DNA of 64,000 bases from UBA2991 sp965221735 (GTDB taxonomy: Bacteria; Chloroflexota; Dehalococcoidia; Tepidiformales; Tepidiformaceae), in assembly GCA_965221735.1 (NCBI GenBank), contig OZ244910.1, positions 1,240,001 to 1,304,000 on the forward strand, read 5' to 3'. Within the stretch, counting starts at the first letter, position 1. Every line of letters starts with the position of its first letter. Of this stretch, positions 7,999-17,533 are shown piece by piece. Below the pieces are notes generated by a model that was given only the letters and a program-made list of their open reading frames with translations, was not told the origin of the DNA and ran no database searches. The position numbers and the translations under genes were made by a program.

Positions 7999-8375
7999 AG
8001 TATCGAACTGGGGCGTTATTCGTCAATGATCGGGGACTTATAACCATAGCTTGCTCAGGCAACGCTGCTGTCGCGGATCGCCGCTGATCTGGCGGAAGGG
8101 GGTAGCGCATTGGTGGTTTCGCACGGAGGTAATCCAGAAGCAGCCGCGATAGGAAGCTGCCCGTCCGATGACTTCCACGCTTGGGGTGAACCGCTTAGGT
8201 ATTTGGAGGGGATTCGCTATTCCTTTGGTGAGGGGCGGTGCGTCCAACTGCAGTTCCTTCGCCTGCCGCCGACTCACTATCGGTGAGGCGCCGATTGTGA
8301 GCAGCCTTGTCCCGGCGCTAGGCGCAACGCTCGCCGTTGCGGCCGCGAGGGACACGCGCCGAAGGATCTGAAGTC
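7999..8375. other. Intergenic stretch without a convincing gene
   Basis: Both strands contain short open frames, but none shows a ribosome site, domain or codon pattern like the neighbours. Presumably it holds the promoter of the NYN gene on the minus strand. I see no repeats or hairpins of note. Confidence 0.5.
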
Positions 8376-9123
8376 TTGTATCGGACAGTCTTCAACCCCA
8401 TTGCAAACCGTCTTGACCCCGAGAGCGTGCACCAACACGCGCTGGATGCACTCAGGCTGTTTCACAGACTCCCTGGTGCAACTTCGACCCTTCGACGGTT
8501 TGCGAGTTTCTCTGCCCCAGCCACGAGAGTGGACTGCCTAGGGCTCCTCTTCAGGACGCCAGTCGGGCTGGCTGCCGACTTTGATAAGAACGGGGAAGTG
8601 GCCGCTGCCCTGTCGGCGCTAGGCTTCAGCCACGTGGAAATAGGTACGGTAACCCCTGAGCCGCAGACTGGGAACGACAGGCCGAGGATTGTACGAGTCG
8701 GCAGCCGCGATACGCTGCTTAACAGCCTAGGCTTCCCTAGCGTTGGGGCAAGGCAAGTGGCTCATAACCTTGGCCGCATGCAGACAGAAAGCGGCTCCTG
8801 CGTGCTGGGCGCTAACGTCGGTCCTAACCGAGTAAGCATGGCTTCTCCCGCTGCTATTGCGCGAGACTACGTGTCTTCGATGAAATACCTGAATCAACAC
8901 GTTTCTTACTTCGCACTAAACATATCCTCCCCCAATACACCGGGCCTGACGGACCTACAGGATCCGGAAGTTGTTTTCCAGGGTCCAGTCAATTCGGTGA
9001 AAATGACCGCAAGCCTATCCTCGTAAAGCTAGGGCCTAACATTTCTCTGGATAAACTTACCGATCTAGCGGACCTGAAAGGCCTGGACTCGATCTTAGAC
9101 GTTCGAGGTATTGATGCGGGCTG
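8376..9123 (+). pseudogene. pyrD: Dihydroorotate dehydrogenase (class 2), frameshifted and truncated
   Basis: The N-terminal two thirds of a class 2 (quinone-linked) dihydroorotate dehydrogenase are clear: FRTPVGLAADFDKNGE (flavin site), SHVEIGTVTPEPQTGNDRPR, RDTLLNSLGFPS, GANVGPNR and YFALNISSPNTPGL. Near 8995 the frame breaks, and the next conserved part (KPILVKLGPNISLDKLTDLA) continues in another frame until a stop after RGIDAG. The catalytic C-terminal barrel half is absent. The start is probably TTG. This would be a pyrimidine-synthesis enzyme, but this copy cannot work; a functional copy elsewhere is likely. Confidence 0.8.
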
Positions 9124-9124
9124 A

Positions 9125-9345
9125 GCCCCTCGGACCAGGGACGTAGGCACAGAAAATCCCATCCTTCTGGGATGGAAGTCTTCGCATCGTCTGGGGTCTC
9201 TTTCTTGCAGGATGCTGGAGCCCCAACGGAGTTGGGGAGAGAACGACCACGGCACCGCACCAGACGGTGTCTTCCGCCGGGTGCGAGTAGGGTCCACTGC
9301 GAGCGTGCGGTAGTTCAGGAACCCGCACCCGAGAGGGCTGCACCG
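9125..9345 (-). ncRNA. Possible structured RNA or IS605-type end (several hairpins)
   Basis: Just after the pyrD breakpoint lie a perfect 6-bp hairpin with a 6-base loop (9156-9173, ATCCCA/TGGGAT), a 7-bp hairpin with a GGA loop (9221-9237, CCCCAAC/GTTGGGG) and a pairing of GGTGCG-type and CGCACC-type arms between about 9280 and 9330. A hairpin end next to about 200 bases of structured sequence is how IS200/IS605 elements end, where the TnpB guide RNA lies. No tnpB or tnpA is left. The strand is a guess; the pyrD gene may have been broken by such an element. Confidence 0.3.
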
Positions 9346-9524
9346 CTGAGAGCTAGGCGAACGTCTGTGCTACGCTCTTCAGGCTGGCCGGTTAATCCCT
9401 TGGAGCAACAACCGGTGACCCCTACCGACGGACAAGGCCTGCGGCCTATCCCGATGCGGTCGTGAAGATTATGCTTAACGCCGCTCTCGCCGAGCGCTAA
9501 AGGCTCTCGTGGGAGGGATGTTGT
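9346..9524. other. Intergenic region upstream of the lipoprotein gene
   Basis: No coding frame or repeat stands out. The stretch just ahead of the next start (GGGAGGG, about 11 bases upstream of ATG) serves as its ribosome site. Confidence 0.4.
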
Positions 9525-10214
9525 ATGCTGCGCGGCCTCCTCGCATTGCTGGCGGTGGTACCCGTTCTGCTGGCATTGTCGTGCGGTGACAACGAGAACA
9601 ACGAACGAGCCACTCCGGCAGCCACACCGCTCGTCGCCCCGATGTCCACCGTCACGTCCGCGATAGCGGTCGCATCCGCCACCATGATTCCCTCGACGCC
9701 GAACCAGGTCTCTGCCGTCGCCACCGATCCGACCAGGCATGCTGGCAACCCCGCGGCCACCGCGTCGCCCGTCACGACCGCCGCCTCGGCAGCCGCCACC
9801 GTGTCTCCGACCGCCTTCCCCGGCGAGGGACGGCTGGTGGGGGACGACGGCCAGACGCAGGTGCGCCTGCGGGCGGGCCGCGGCGGTGCGTTCGCGATCA
9901 CCGTTCCCGCCGGCGTCCGCCTGTGGGTGAGCGAGCCGTACTGCCTGCCCCGGCTCACGTGCATCAGTGTCGGCGAACCCGTGGGGCTGGTGCTGACCAC
10001 GCTTCTCGACCTCCAGAGCGGCTCATTCCTGGTGCTCGCCCTCGAGCGCGTCTACCCCGAGTCCGGCGGCATGGGCGCCATTGAGGACGTTGGCGAAGAA
10101 GTCCTGCGCGTCGTCGTGCCGCCCGAGGGAAGCGCAGCGGTGCACGCGGTCTTCGACGAGATTGTGGCGTCGCTGACGCGGGTCGAGGAGGCCAGTTGGG
10201 CGGGGAGCTGGTAG
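9525..10214 (+). CDS. Lipoprotein with a Ser/Thr/Pro/Ala linker
   Basis: Signal peptide with a lipobox (LLALLAVVPVLLALSC), so the mature protein would be lipid-anchored at Cys-20 outside the membrane. Residues 25-105 form a low-complexity Ala/Thr/Ser/Pro linker. From about 110 a compact domain follows (GQTQVRLRAGRGGAFAITVP, then two cysteines in YCLPRLTC). No enzyme motif is visible. The next gene, in the same direction, is another membrane-anchored hypothetical. Exported surface protein of unknown role. Confidence 0.7.
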   Translation: MLRGLLALLAVVPVLLALSCGDNENNERATPAATPLVAPMSTVTSAIAVASATMIPSTPNQVSAVATDPTRHAGNPAATASPVTTAASAAATVSPTAFPGEGRLVGDDGQTQVRLRAGRGGAFAITVPAGVRLWVSEPYCLPRLTCISVGEPVGLVLTTLLDLQSGSFLVLALERVYPESGGMGAIEDVGEEVLRVVVPPEGSAAVHAVFDEIVASLTRVEEASWAGSW

Positions 10215-10294
10215 GCGGCGTCTGTAGGGGGCGCTAGCGGGTGCCACGCCCCGACAGGTATCGCTCAGACCCGCGAGGCTTCCCTGCGTGTGGC

Positions 10295-10801
10295 ATGCTG
10301 AGCGTGATGCGAACGTGGCTGAGTTGGGTCGCGGTGCTCGCGCTCTTGGCCGTCGCCGTCGGGGGTGCGGCTTGGAGCGCGCTCACCGGCAACGAGTGGA
10401 GGGTGGCCGTGCTCGCGGCCTACGCGGAGCGGGTCTGCGTCAATGACCAAGTACGCTGGGAGTTTGGGCAACGACCTGGGCATGAAGTGGTGGTGTTTTA
10501 CCGCGAGTGGCCGACGGTGAACGAGGCCAGGCGCGATCTGCAGGCGCAGAAGTGGCGACTGCGCGCGCTCCCGCCGCCCGGCGGGCTAGGGCGCTTTCAC
10601 GCCGCCGCCCTTGACGCCCTGCGAGAGGCGCTCGCCGAACTGGAGGTGGAGGCGGCAGCGGGCCCCGTTCGGGTCTACACGATCCCCATGGGAGGCCTGC
10701 CCCTCAGCTGGGGCCTCCGTGAAGCTTACTGGGACCTTCCCGAGGAAACCAGCGACCTGCTGGACGAGCACGGCTGCGTGATCTTGGCCCTGGTCGAGTG
10801 A
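10295..10801 (+). CDS. Membrane-anchored hypothetical protein
   Basis: The chosen ATG gives MLSVMRTWLSWVAVLALLAV, a single N-terminal membrane segment (an upstream GTG would add 18 residues). The outer part is alpha/beta with ERVCVNDQVRWEFGQRPGHE and VVVFYREWPTVNEA, ending GCVILALVE. Two cysteines may pair. It follows the lipoprotein gene after about 80 bases and may share its transcript. I do not recognise the family. Confidence 0.55.
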   Translation: MLSVMRTWLSWVAVLALLAVAVGGAAWSALTGNEWRVAVLAAYAERVCVNDQVRWEFGQRPGHEVVVFYREWPTVNEARRDLQAQKWRLRALPPPGGLGRFHAAALDALREALAELEVEAAAGPVRVYTIPMGGLPLSWGLREAYWDLPEETSDLLDEHGCVILALVE

Positions 10802-11548
10802 GCGCTGCGCTGGTCGCGAGCTCACGCGATGTGACCGCCAGGGATGGGCGCGCTGACGGGAAAGCCCGAGGGTAGACTTCAGGGAGCCTGCTACACGATG
10901 GCCGGTCAGAGCGCCTACTTTCGTGACTACGGAAAGGTCGCCGGGCGCTTCTCCGCGCCCTCTGACTCGCCAGCGATACGCGCGTGTGAGGCTCGAACTG
11001 GCGGGCAAGGATGTCTGGGGCCGCCCTCAAGCGGCTTCGCAAGCGGGCCCCCTCGGGGACAGCCGCCCGCACCCGCGCGACAGGGGGCTGCGCGGGGGCG
11101 CAGGGCGATCATTACGCGTGCCGCTTGGGGGTCAAATTGGTATCGAACTCAGGAGGAATCGGCGCTACCGATGTCATGGAGACACGGCCACAAGCGCACC
11201 CTGCCAATCGAGCGCAACTGGGGCGAGTTGGCGACCCTGACCCCGCCGAGAGCGGATCAACTGCCTGCAAGTCAGGCCTCGCCTTGCCCTGCGCTCTCAT
11301 CGTTTGGTCCGGGGCCGAGTTACCGGTTTTCCAATCAACACCAAACGCTGCGCTACTCGTGGGCCGTGACCCTACCTGCGCGAGGCGAGTAGAACGATTC
11401 GAGACTTGGAAGTGGGCGTCTGACGGCCACCCCGAAAGTGCGTCCGCACGCTGAATGTCGTCGTGATGCACTCGTCCAGTGGGTTGACCACCACCGTGCT
11501 TCCTTGGCGGCCTGTCGTGACCCATAGCCTCGACAGGGAGTCTGCGCA
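10802..11548. other. Decayed region with one gene scrap
   Basis: No intact gene is supported on either strand. At 10898 an ATG begins MAGQSAYFRDY, close to the start of the small Cys-containing gene of the IS element near 0.7 kb (MADRSAYFRAY), but similarity fades after about a dozen codons and the remaining frame is compositionally unlike protein. The rest looks like eroded mobile DNA. Confidence 0.45.
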
Positions 11549-14500
11549 CTAGCTACCGGGGGCTCTTGCGTTGCCGACCCACACGGCGATCCAGTCGTCA
11601 ACAAGCGATACGACACGCGCTCTCACCGGCGGGACTGTGTGCAGCCGCCGGTCGATTTCGGTTCTGCACTCCAACAGTGCCGTTGTCATCTCCCGCCCGC
11701 GGTGCAGAGCTGCGAGCAGTGCGGGGATGATGAGTGCCTCATTCGGAGGGTGTCGAAGCCCGATCGCTGCGATCAGCGTCGATACCACTCGAAAGGCAGA
11801 CTCCAAAGAGCACTCTGGACCCTCCAAGGTTGCGATTAACGCTCGGGACGCGTCGTCCGTCAGGTAACCGTTGGCCTCAAGCAGGCGATGGATGTCAGCG
11901 GCCTCGACCCGCACGAACCGGTAGTGCAGCTGAGCGAGGTGCGCGACGAACGCCGAGTACTGCTTGTCCGTCAGTTCGTCCGATCGGCGCAGCTCCAGAA
12001 GCACTGCCTGTGTGTTCACTGCCTTGGCACCGAACACGCTGGCAAGGGTGGCTAGCCCAAGGTCGTCCGAGACAAGAAGGGGTCGACCGTGCGGATCTTC
12101 GCCGCCCGCGAAGATCGCAGCCACGCCGGCGTGCCCCAGAGCGTCCGCAAACAGTTCGAGGGTTTCCGGATCGGCATCAAGGATGGGGTACGAGGGGATG
12201 GACTCGAACGACTCGGCGAGCTCCCGGAGCGATCGGGCAAACGCTGCTTGCTCGGCCCACTCATCGTCGGATAGTTCGACCCACGAGTACGAACCGTCGA
12301 GGTTCTTCCCCATCTGCCCCTGGGGCCGCCTTGGCAAGGTCGCCTCGTAGACCAGTTGCCGCAGTTCATCGACTACCGCCTGAGGCACGGTGATGCGGGG
12401 AAACCGGCGACGGATGTGCTCTACGAGCCCGAGTTCATGGATGGTAAGCAACGCCAACATGTCCAGCGCGATGTCGTTGGACTTGCAGAGCGCAATCCTC
12501 GCCCGGTCTGCCTCGGCCTCAGCACCGGCCCCGAACCGGATGCGAAGCCCCTCGCCTGCCGTGCACGCTTGCCACACCTCCGGAGCAGGGCGGCCGAGGT
12601 AGGCGCAGAGGAATGCGAACGGTACTTGATCGTCGCGGTACAGCTTCTGTAGCTCGCGAGCGAACCGTTCACGGTCATCGACGACGCTGAAGATGCTGGT
12701 CATATCATCCAGAGCCACCGGGACGCTCGCGATGTCGGTATTTCCGGGAAACCGCTCTGGGAACTGGGAGATAGTCTCCTGCCACGCACGGACGTACTTG
12801 CTCTGGATGTCGACGACCGCAACGGACAGCTCGCCGACGCCTTCCTGGAGCGGGACCGCATCGCCGCGACGGTGGCCCAGAAGCGCAACGGCAAGATCCT
12901 CGCCCGGGCGCAAGTCATGATCCGAGAGGCGCTCCTCACCCTCTTCGAGGATGAGCCACCACTCTTCGCCAGAGTCCCGCCGGAGCAGCACGGCGCATCC
13001 GGGCTCGACCGTCTCCGGGGTGTCCAACTCGTCTTCCTTGCTCATGAACAGGCCAAAGTAGCCAAGGTGTACTGATGCGTCGCCGATCCCATAACGCCTT
13101 GCCGCGTAAGCGTCCTTCAGGTACTCGGACTCGCCGAGGAGCCGCTTGAGTTGAGCCAGCCCGAGAAGGTCCTGAGGCTCGCTACGGAGTTCCGAGGGGT
13201 CGATGTCTCGGACGGTCGCCAGCGCCTTTTCTCGGTCACCGCACCAGAGCAGAGAATAAGCGAGCTTGAGTTGGTCCTGTGGGGTGGCGTCATCGCGTGA
13301 GCAGATGGCGGCCCAGCGGTCTGCCGCCGCGCTCACATCGCCGACGTAGTTCAGGATCTGAGCCTCGGTGTCCAGCGCGGACTTTGGAGGATGTGGATGC
13401 TGCTCGCGCATTGTCCGCGCCCAGTCGAGCGCCTCACGCAGCCGCTTGCCGTTCTGGAGGTTCCGGAGGAGTTCGGTCGCGCCGGGATGCACCACATCCC
13501 CGTCCACGATCTGCTCGTACGCGTCCGCCGCGTCGGAGTACCGCTCCTGCTGGCTGTAGAACGCGGCTAGCCCCAGCCTGACCTTAGTGCGGTCGGACTC
13601 GCCCGACCGCTGGATCGCTCGCAGGAAGGAAGCCTCGGCCGCAGCGCCCTCGCCGCGAAGCGCATGGCGCCGAGCGACAAGATGCAAGAGCCTCGGGTCT
13701 TCGGGCCGCCGCTGCAACGCCTCATTGAGGAGCGGTCCAACCGAGTCCTCACTACCGAGGGCGTATTCGGCCTCGCCGAGCAACTCGGCCTTGCCGATGT
13801 CATCCCATTCGCGCCGATGGAGCGTGAAGCTGCCGCGGAGGAGCGCCACCGCCCCCGGTTGGTCGCCCGACCAGAGCGTGGCTGCGGCATGGGGCACGAG
13901 AGCCTTCGCTCGCGTGCCGGGATCCTCAATAGAGTCGAACGTGGCGCGCGCCCCGGGAAAGTCGTTCCTTTCAAGCAAAATCAGACCCTCGTCATAGAGG
14001 CTGGTGGGATCGCCCGGGTGTCTCCGCAGGACAGCCTTGACATCGGCCATGGCCCCGGTGGTGTCTCCAACGAACAACCGCGCCCCAGCCCGGATGCTCC
14101 GGGCGTGCTGCACGCGAGCTTCCAAATCCGTGCCCTCCAGCAACGCGAGTGCCTTGGTCGCGCTCGCCTCGGCCGCACGGCACTCGGCGAGGGGCTGATC
14201 GGCAAAGCCAGACTGCACCTCGAGCATCTGGCACTCGGCCAGCACAATGTGCGTCTCGGGATCGTCAGCGTCGTGATCGACGAGCCAGCGGGCAAGCTCG
14301 ATCGCCTCGCCGAAGCGCTGCTGTTCGGCCCGAATCCGGGTAAGCGCAAGGACGCATCGCGGATCATCCGCGGTCCACGCCTCAGCGGCGACGAACTCCT
14401 CCATCTGATCGACCTCGCTGGCCTTCCAGAGCGCCCCCAGTAGCACAGCGGCCGCGTGCGAATCTCGGGGTTCCAAATCGAGCGAGGTCCGCGCCAAGTC

Positions 14501-15328
14501 CATGGCGAGGCGCGGCTCGCCACGAAGCCCGGCCGCCACCGCAGCGTTCGCGAGCGCCGCTGCGTCGTCTGGCCGCAAGCGGTGGGCTTCCTCGAGGTAC
14601 GCGCAGCCTTCCTCAACCGCTTCCGCGATGAGTGCGCAAGAGCCCAACAGCGTGAGCACACGATATTGAAGGTCGTCAGGGAGGTCCTCGGTCGTCTGCC
14701 TGACCAAGTCGAGGATTGCACGCGCCGAGGTCACCTTCCCGGACTCAAGGAGGCTGCGCGCCGAGTTGACCTGCACTGAGGCCTCACGGTGTTGGGAATC
14801 CGCTGAGACATCCCGGTCGGTCGGAACAGCTACCGTTGCCGCCGCAGCCGATCGGAACTCGGCGAGCAACTCATCCTTCGCTTGCTCGATCGCGTGCAGA
14901 GTCTCGGAGTGCTGTCGTTCCCCTCGACTCGCGAGCGCCGGGATGCCCTCTTCGCCCTCGTACAGCTTCGCCACGATATTGCGCAGGAACGCCGTGACTA
15001 CCTGGCGAGCAACCTCGTCCCGCTCCTCGTCGTCTGGAAGATAGAAGTCGCCGACCTCAATGAACGACCGCACAAGTTCGTCTTCGAACCCGCGCTCGCC
15101 TGCCTGGAGCCGAGCAAACGCGGTGTCGAACGCAGCGCTTGCGATCCAGCGCTGGAGCGACGGCTTCAACTCCATCTCCGGGTACTGCTCGCAGGTCTCG
15201 TCGATCGCGGTGTCCGCAGCGCTGCGATTCTGGGCGAGGAGCGCACGCATGCCACCGCTCACGGCACTGCGCACAGCCACGCTGAGGAGGATTTCGCCAA
15301 TCGCCATCAAGTCCACTGTCATCCTCAC
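11549..15328 (-). CDS. TPR-GreAB-C-PIN conflict-type protein (1,259 aa)
   Basis: A very large soluble protein. Residues 1-180 are helical with an alpha-rich N-terminal domain. Residues 190-770 are tandem TPR helices (LEEAHRLRPDDAAALANAAV, LLNEALQRRPEDPRLLHLVA). Near 790-860 lies a GreA/GreB C-terminal-like domain (VEPGCAVLLRRDSGEEWWLI ... LAVALLGHRRGDAV). Residues 960-1150 form a PIN nuclease domain with spaced acids (IALDMLALLTIHELG, TVPQAVVDEL, LLVSDDLGLATLASVFGA). I recall a Pfam family named for this PIN-TPR-GreABC architecture, linked to invader-response systems. It lies divergently next to the type I restriction operon, as expected in a defence island. It could act as an RNase released or activated on infection. 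Confidence 0.8.
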   Translation of the reverse strand: MRMTVDLMAIGEILLSVAVRSAVSGGMRALLAQNRSAADTAIDETCEQYPEMELKPSLQRWIASAAFDTAFARLQAGERGFEDELVRSFIEVGDFYLPDDEERDEVARQVVTAFLRNIVAKLYEGEEGIPALASRGERQHSETLHAIEQAKDELLAEFRSAAAATVAVPTDRDVSADSQHREASVQVNSARSLLESGKVTSARAILDLVRQTTEDLPDDLQYRVLTLLGSCALIAEAVEEGCAYLEEAHRLRPDDAAALANAAVAAGLRGEPRLAMDLARTSLDLEPRDSHAAAVLLGALWKASEVDQMEEFVAAEAWTADDPRCVLALTRIRAEQQRFGEAIELARWLVDHDADDPETHIVLAECQMLEVQSGFADQPLAECRAAEASATKALALLEGTDLEARVQHARSIRAGARLFVGDTTGAMADVKAVLRRHPGDPTSLYDEGLILLERNDFPGARATFDSIEDPGTRAKALVPHAAATLWSGDQPGAVALLRGSFTLHRREWDDIGKAELLGEAEYALGSEDSVGPLLNEALQRRPEDPRLLHLVARRHALRGEGAAAEASFLRAIQRSGESDRTKVRLGLAAFYSQQERYSDAADAYEQIVDGDVVHPGATELLRNLQNGKRLREALDWARTMREQHPHPPKSALDTEAQILNYVGDVSAAADRWAAICSRDDATPQDQLKLAYSLLWCGDREKALATVRDIDPSELRSEPQDLLGLAQLKRLLGESEYLKDAYAARRYGIGDASVHLGYFGLFMSKEDELDTPETVEPGCAVLLRRDSGEEWWLILEEGEERLSDHDLRPGEDLAVALLGHRRGDAVPLQEGVGELSVAVVDIQSKYVRAWQETISQFPERFPGNTDIASVPVALDDMTSIFSVVDDRERFARELQKLYRDDQVPFAFLCAYLGRPAPEVWQACTAGEGLRIRFGAGAEAEADRARIALCKSNDIALDMLALLTIHELGLVEHIRRRFPRITVPQAVVDELRQLVYEATLPRRPQGQMGKNLDGSYSWVELSDDEWAEQAAFARSLRELAESFESIPSYPILDADPETLELFADALGHAGVAAIFAGGEDPHGRPLLVSDDLGLATLASVFGAKAVNTQAVLLELRRSDELTDKQYSAFVAHLAQLHYRFVRVEAADIHRLLEANGYLTDDASRALIATLEGPECSLESAFRVVSTLIAAIGLRHPPNEALIIPALLAALHRGREMTTALLECRTEIDRRLHTVPPVRARVVSLVDDWIAVWVGNARAPGS

Positions 15329-15564
15329 ATTCGCGGTACGGCGACCGACACTCTCGAAAGACCCTGCACACGCGCCGCAGCGGGCGCGAGGAGTGAAAGA
15401 ACCGGCTGGGGGAGACTGGGGCGCAGCTGTATATCCAAGGATACGCTCAGGGCGTGATCAGTAGAACCAGCTCAAGCCGCACGGCGACGAGTCGCTGCAA
15501 CCAACCCCTTGGACGAGGTCGGCGGCGCGGCCTATCGTAGCCCGAGGAGTCCTGAAGGGACGGC
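15329..15564. promoter_or_regulatory. Divergent promoter region between the PIN protein and hsdM
   Basis: About 235 bases separate the two divergent starts and hold no coding frame, so promoters for both directions must lie here. A purine-rich GAAGGGA precedes the hsdM start by five bases and is its ribosome site. I cannot pick reliable -35/-10 boxes. Confidence 0.45.
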
Positions 15565-17526
15565 TTGAGCCGCGTGAGCACCCTGAACATCAGCAGCTTC
15601 ATCTGGGGCATCGCGGACGATGTGCTGCGGGATGTCTACGTCCGGGGCAAGTACCGCGATGTCATCCTACCCATGACGGTCATCCGACGGCTCGACGCGG
15701 TCCTTGAACCAACCAAGGACGACGTGCTCCGCATGAAGGAGCAACTCGACGCCGCCGGCATCACCAATCAGGACAGCGCGCTGCGGCAGGCGTCCGGTGA
15801 GGCCTTCTACAACACCTCGCCCTTCCGTCTCCGCGACCTCACATCGCGGGGGAGGCGGCAGCAGCTCCAGGCCGACTTCGAGGCGTACCTCGACGGCTTC
15901 TCGCCGAACGTCCAGGAGGTGCTCGAGAAGTTCCAGTTCCGCAACCAGATTCCCACGCTCGTCGAAGCTGACGCGCTGGGCTTCCTCCTAGAGAAGTTCC
16001 TCGACCCTTCCATCAACCTCAGCCCCCGCCCGGTACTGAACGGGGTGGGCTCTGTACGCCTGGAGGGCCTCGACAACCACAGCATGGGAACGGTCTTCGA
16101 GGAGCTCATCCGCCGCTTCAACGAAGAGAACAACGAGGAAGCTGGCGAGCACTTCACCCCGCGTGACGTGGTGCAGCTCATGGCGCGCCTCGTCTTCCTA
16201 CCCGTGGCCGAGGAGGTCAAGTCGGGCACCTACCTGGTCTACGACGGCGCCTGCGGCACCGGCGGGATGCTGACAGTCGCCGAGGACACACTGACCCAGC
16301 TCGCGGCCGAGCACGGCAAGGAGGTCTCCGTCCATCTGTACGGGCAGGAGGTCAATCCTGAGACCTACGCCATCAGCAAGGCCGACCTCATCCTCAAGGG
16401 CGAGGGCGTCGAGGCCGACAACATGCAGTTCGGCTCCACCCTGTCGTCCGACGGGTTCCCCGCCCGCGAGTTCGATTTCATGCTCTCCAATCCGCCCTAC
16501 GGCAAGAGCTGGAAGACCGACCTGCAGCGCATGGGCGGCAAGTCCGCCATCACGGACCCCCGCTTCGTCGTCGAGCACAACGGCGATCCCGACTACTCGC
16601 TGATCACCCGCTCCAGCGACGGCCAGATGATGTTCCTGGCCAACATGCTCAGCAAGATGAAGCGCGACACGCAGCTCGGCAGCCGCGTCGCCGAGGTGCA
16701 CAACGGGAGTTCGCTCTTCACCGGAGACGCCGGACAGGGCGAGAGCAACATCCGGCGCTGGATCATCGAGAATGACTGGCTCGACGCGATCGTCGCCCTG
16801 CCACTCAACATGTTCTACAACACCGGCATCGCCACCTACATCTGGATCCTCAGCAACCGCAAGGCGGCGCGTCGACGCGGCCATGTGCAACTCATCGACG
16901 CGACGCCGTGGTACCGGCCCTTACGCCGGAACCTCGGGAGCAAGAACTGCGAACTCTCGGACGAGGACATCCAGCGCATCTGCGACACCTTCATCGCATT
17001 CGAGGAGACGGAGCAGTCGAAGATCTTCCCCAACGAGGCCTTCGGCTACTGGAAGGTCACCGTTGAACGGCCGCTGCGCCTTGCGGGCGCTGACCCGAAC
17101 CGGGCTCATACCGCCAAGGAGATCAAAGCGCTGAAGGACGGCAACGAGCGCGCAGAGACCGCACCGCCGGTCATTAGGCGTGTTCACAAGCCGGGAGTCG
17201 AGCCCGACCCGCTGCGTGGCCTCTTCCCCGTCACCGTCGACGGCACGCCAGCTGTCGTCGAGCACGAGCCTGACGCCGACCTGCGCGATACCGAACAGGT
17301 GCCGCTGCTCCACGAGGGCGGCATCGATGCCTTCATGGAACGGGAGGTGCTCCCATACACGCCGGACGCCTGGTACATGCCGTCGAGCGTTAAGATCGGG
17401 TACGAGATCAGCTTCACCCGCTACTTCCACAAGCCCGAGCCGCTGCGCTCGCTTGATGAGATTCGCGCTGACATCCTGAGCATCGAGCAGGAAACGGATG
17501 GGCTGCTCGCAGAGATCGTAGGGTGA
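15565..17526 (+). CDS. hsdM: Type I restriction-modification methyltransferase subunit HsdM
   Basis: N6-adenine methyltransferase subunit. The N-terminal helical domain (FIWGIADDVLRDVYVRGKYR) leads to the family signature NNEEAGEHFTPRDVVQLMA near 190, the SAM motif DGACGTGGMLTVAE near 226 and the catalytic motif FMLSNPPYGKSW near 308. The length (653 aa) is typical for this HsdM branch. The start is TTG, or GTG three codons later. It works with HsdS for methylation and with HsdR for restriction; hsdS follows after seven bases. Confidence 0.94.
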   Translation: MSRVSTLNISSFIWGIADDVLRDVYVRGKYRDVILPMTVIRRLDAVLEPTKDDVLRMKEQLDAAGITNQDSALRQASGEAFYNTSPFRLRDLTSRGRRQQLQADFEAYLDGFSPNVQEVLEKFQFRNQIPTLVEADALGFLLEKFLDPSINLSPRPVLNGVGSVRLEGLDNHSMGTVFEELIRRFNEENNEEAGEHFTPRDVVQLMARLVFLPVAEEVKSGTYLVYDGACGTGGMLTVAEDTLTQLAAEHGKEVSVHLYGQEVNPETYAISKADLILKGEGVEADNMQFGSTLSSDGFPAREFDFMLSNPPYGKSWKTDLQRMGGKSAITDPRFVVEHNGDPDYSLITRSSDGQMMFLANMLSKMKRDTQLGSRVAEVHNGSSLFTGDAGQGESNIRRWIIENDWLDAIVALPLNMFYNTGIATYIWILSNRKAARRRGHVQLIDATPWYRPLRRNLGSKNCELSDEDIQRICDTFIAFEETEQSKIFPNEAFGYWKVTVERPLRLAGADPNRAHTAKEIKALKDGNERAETAPPVIRRVHKPGVEPDPLRGLFPVTVDGTPAVVEHEPDADLRDTEQVPLLHEGGIDAFMEREVLPYTPDAWYMPSSVKIGYEISFTRYFHKPEPLRSLDEIRADILSIEQETDGLLAEIVG

Positions 17527-17533
17527 TGGACCC

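Noticed and set aside
11225..11300. Possible tRNA with a TGCAA anticodon-like loop
   Set aside because: Stems around it do not pair as a cloverleaf and there is no T-loop GTTCRA at the right distance.
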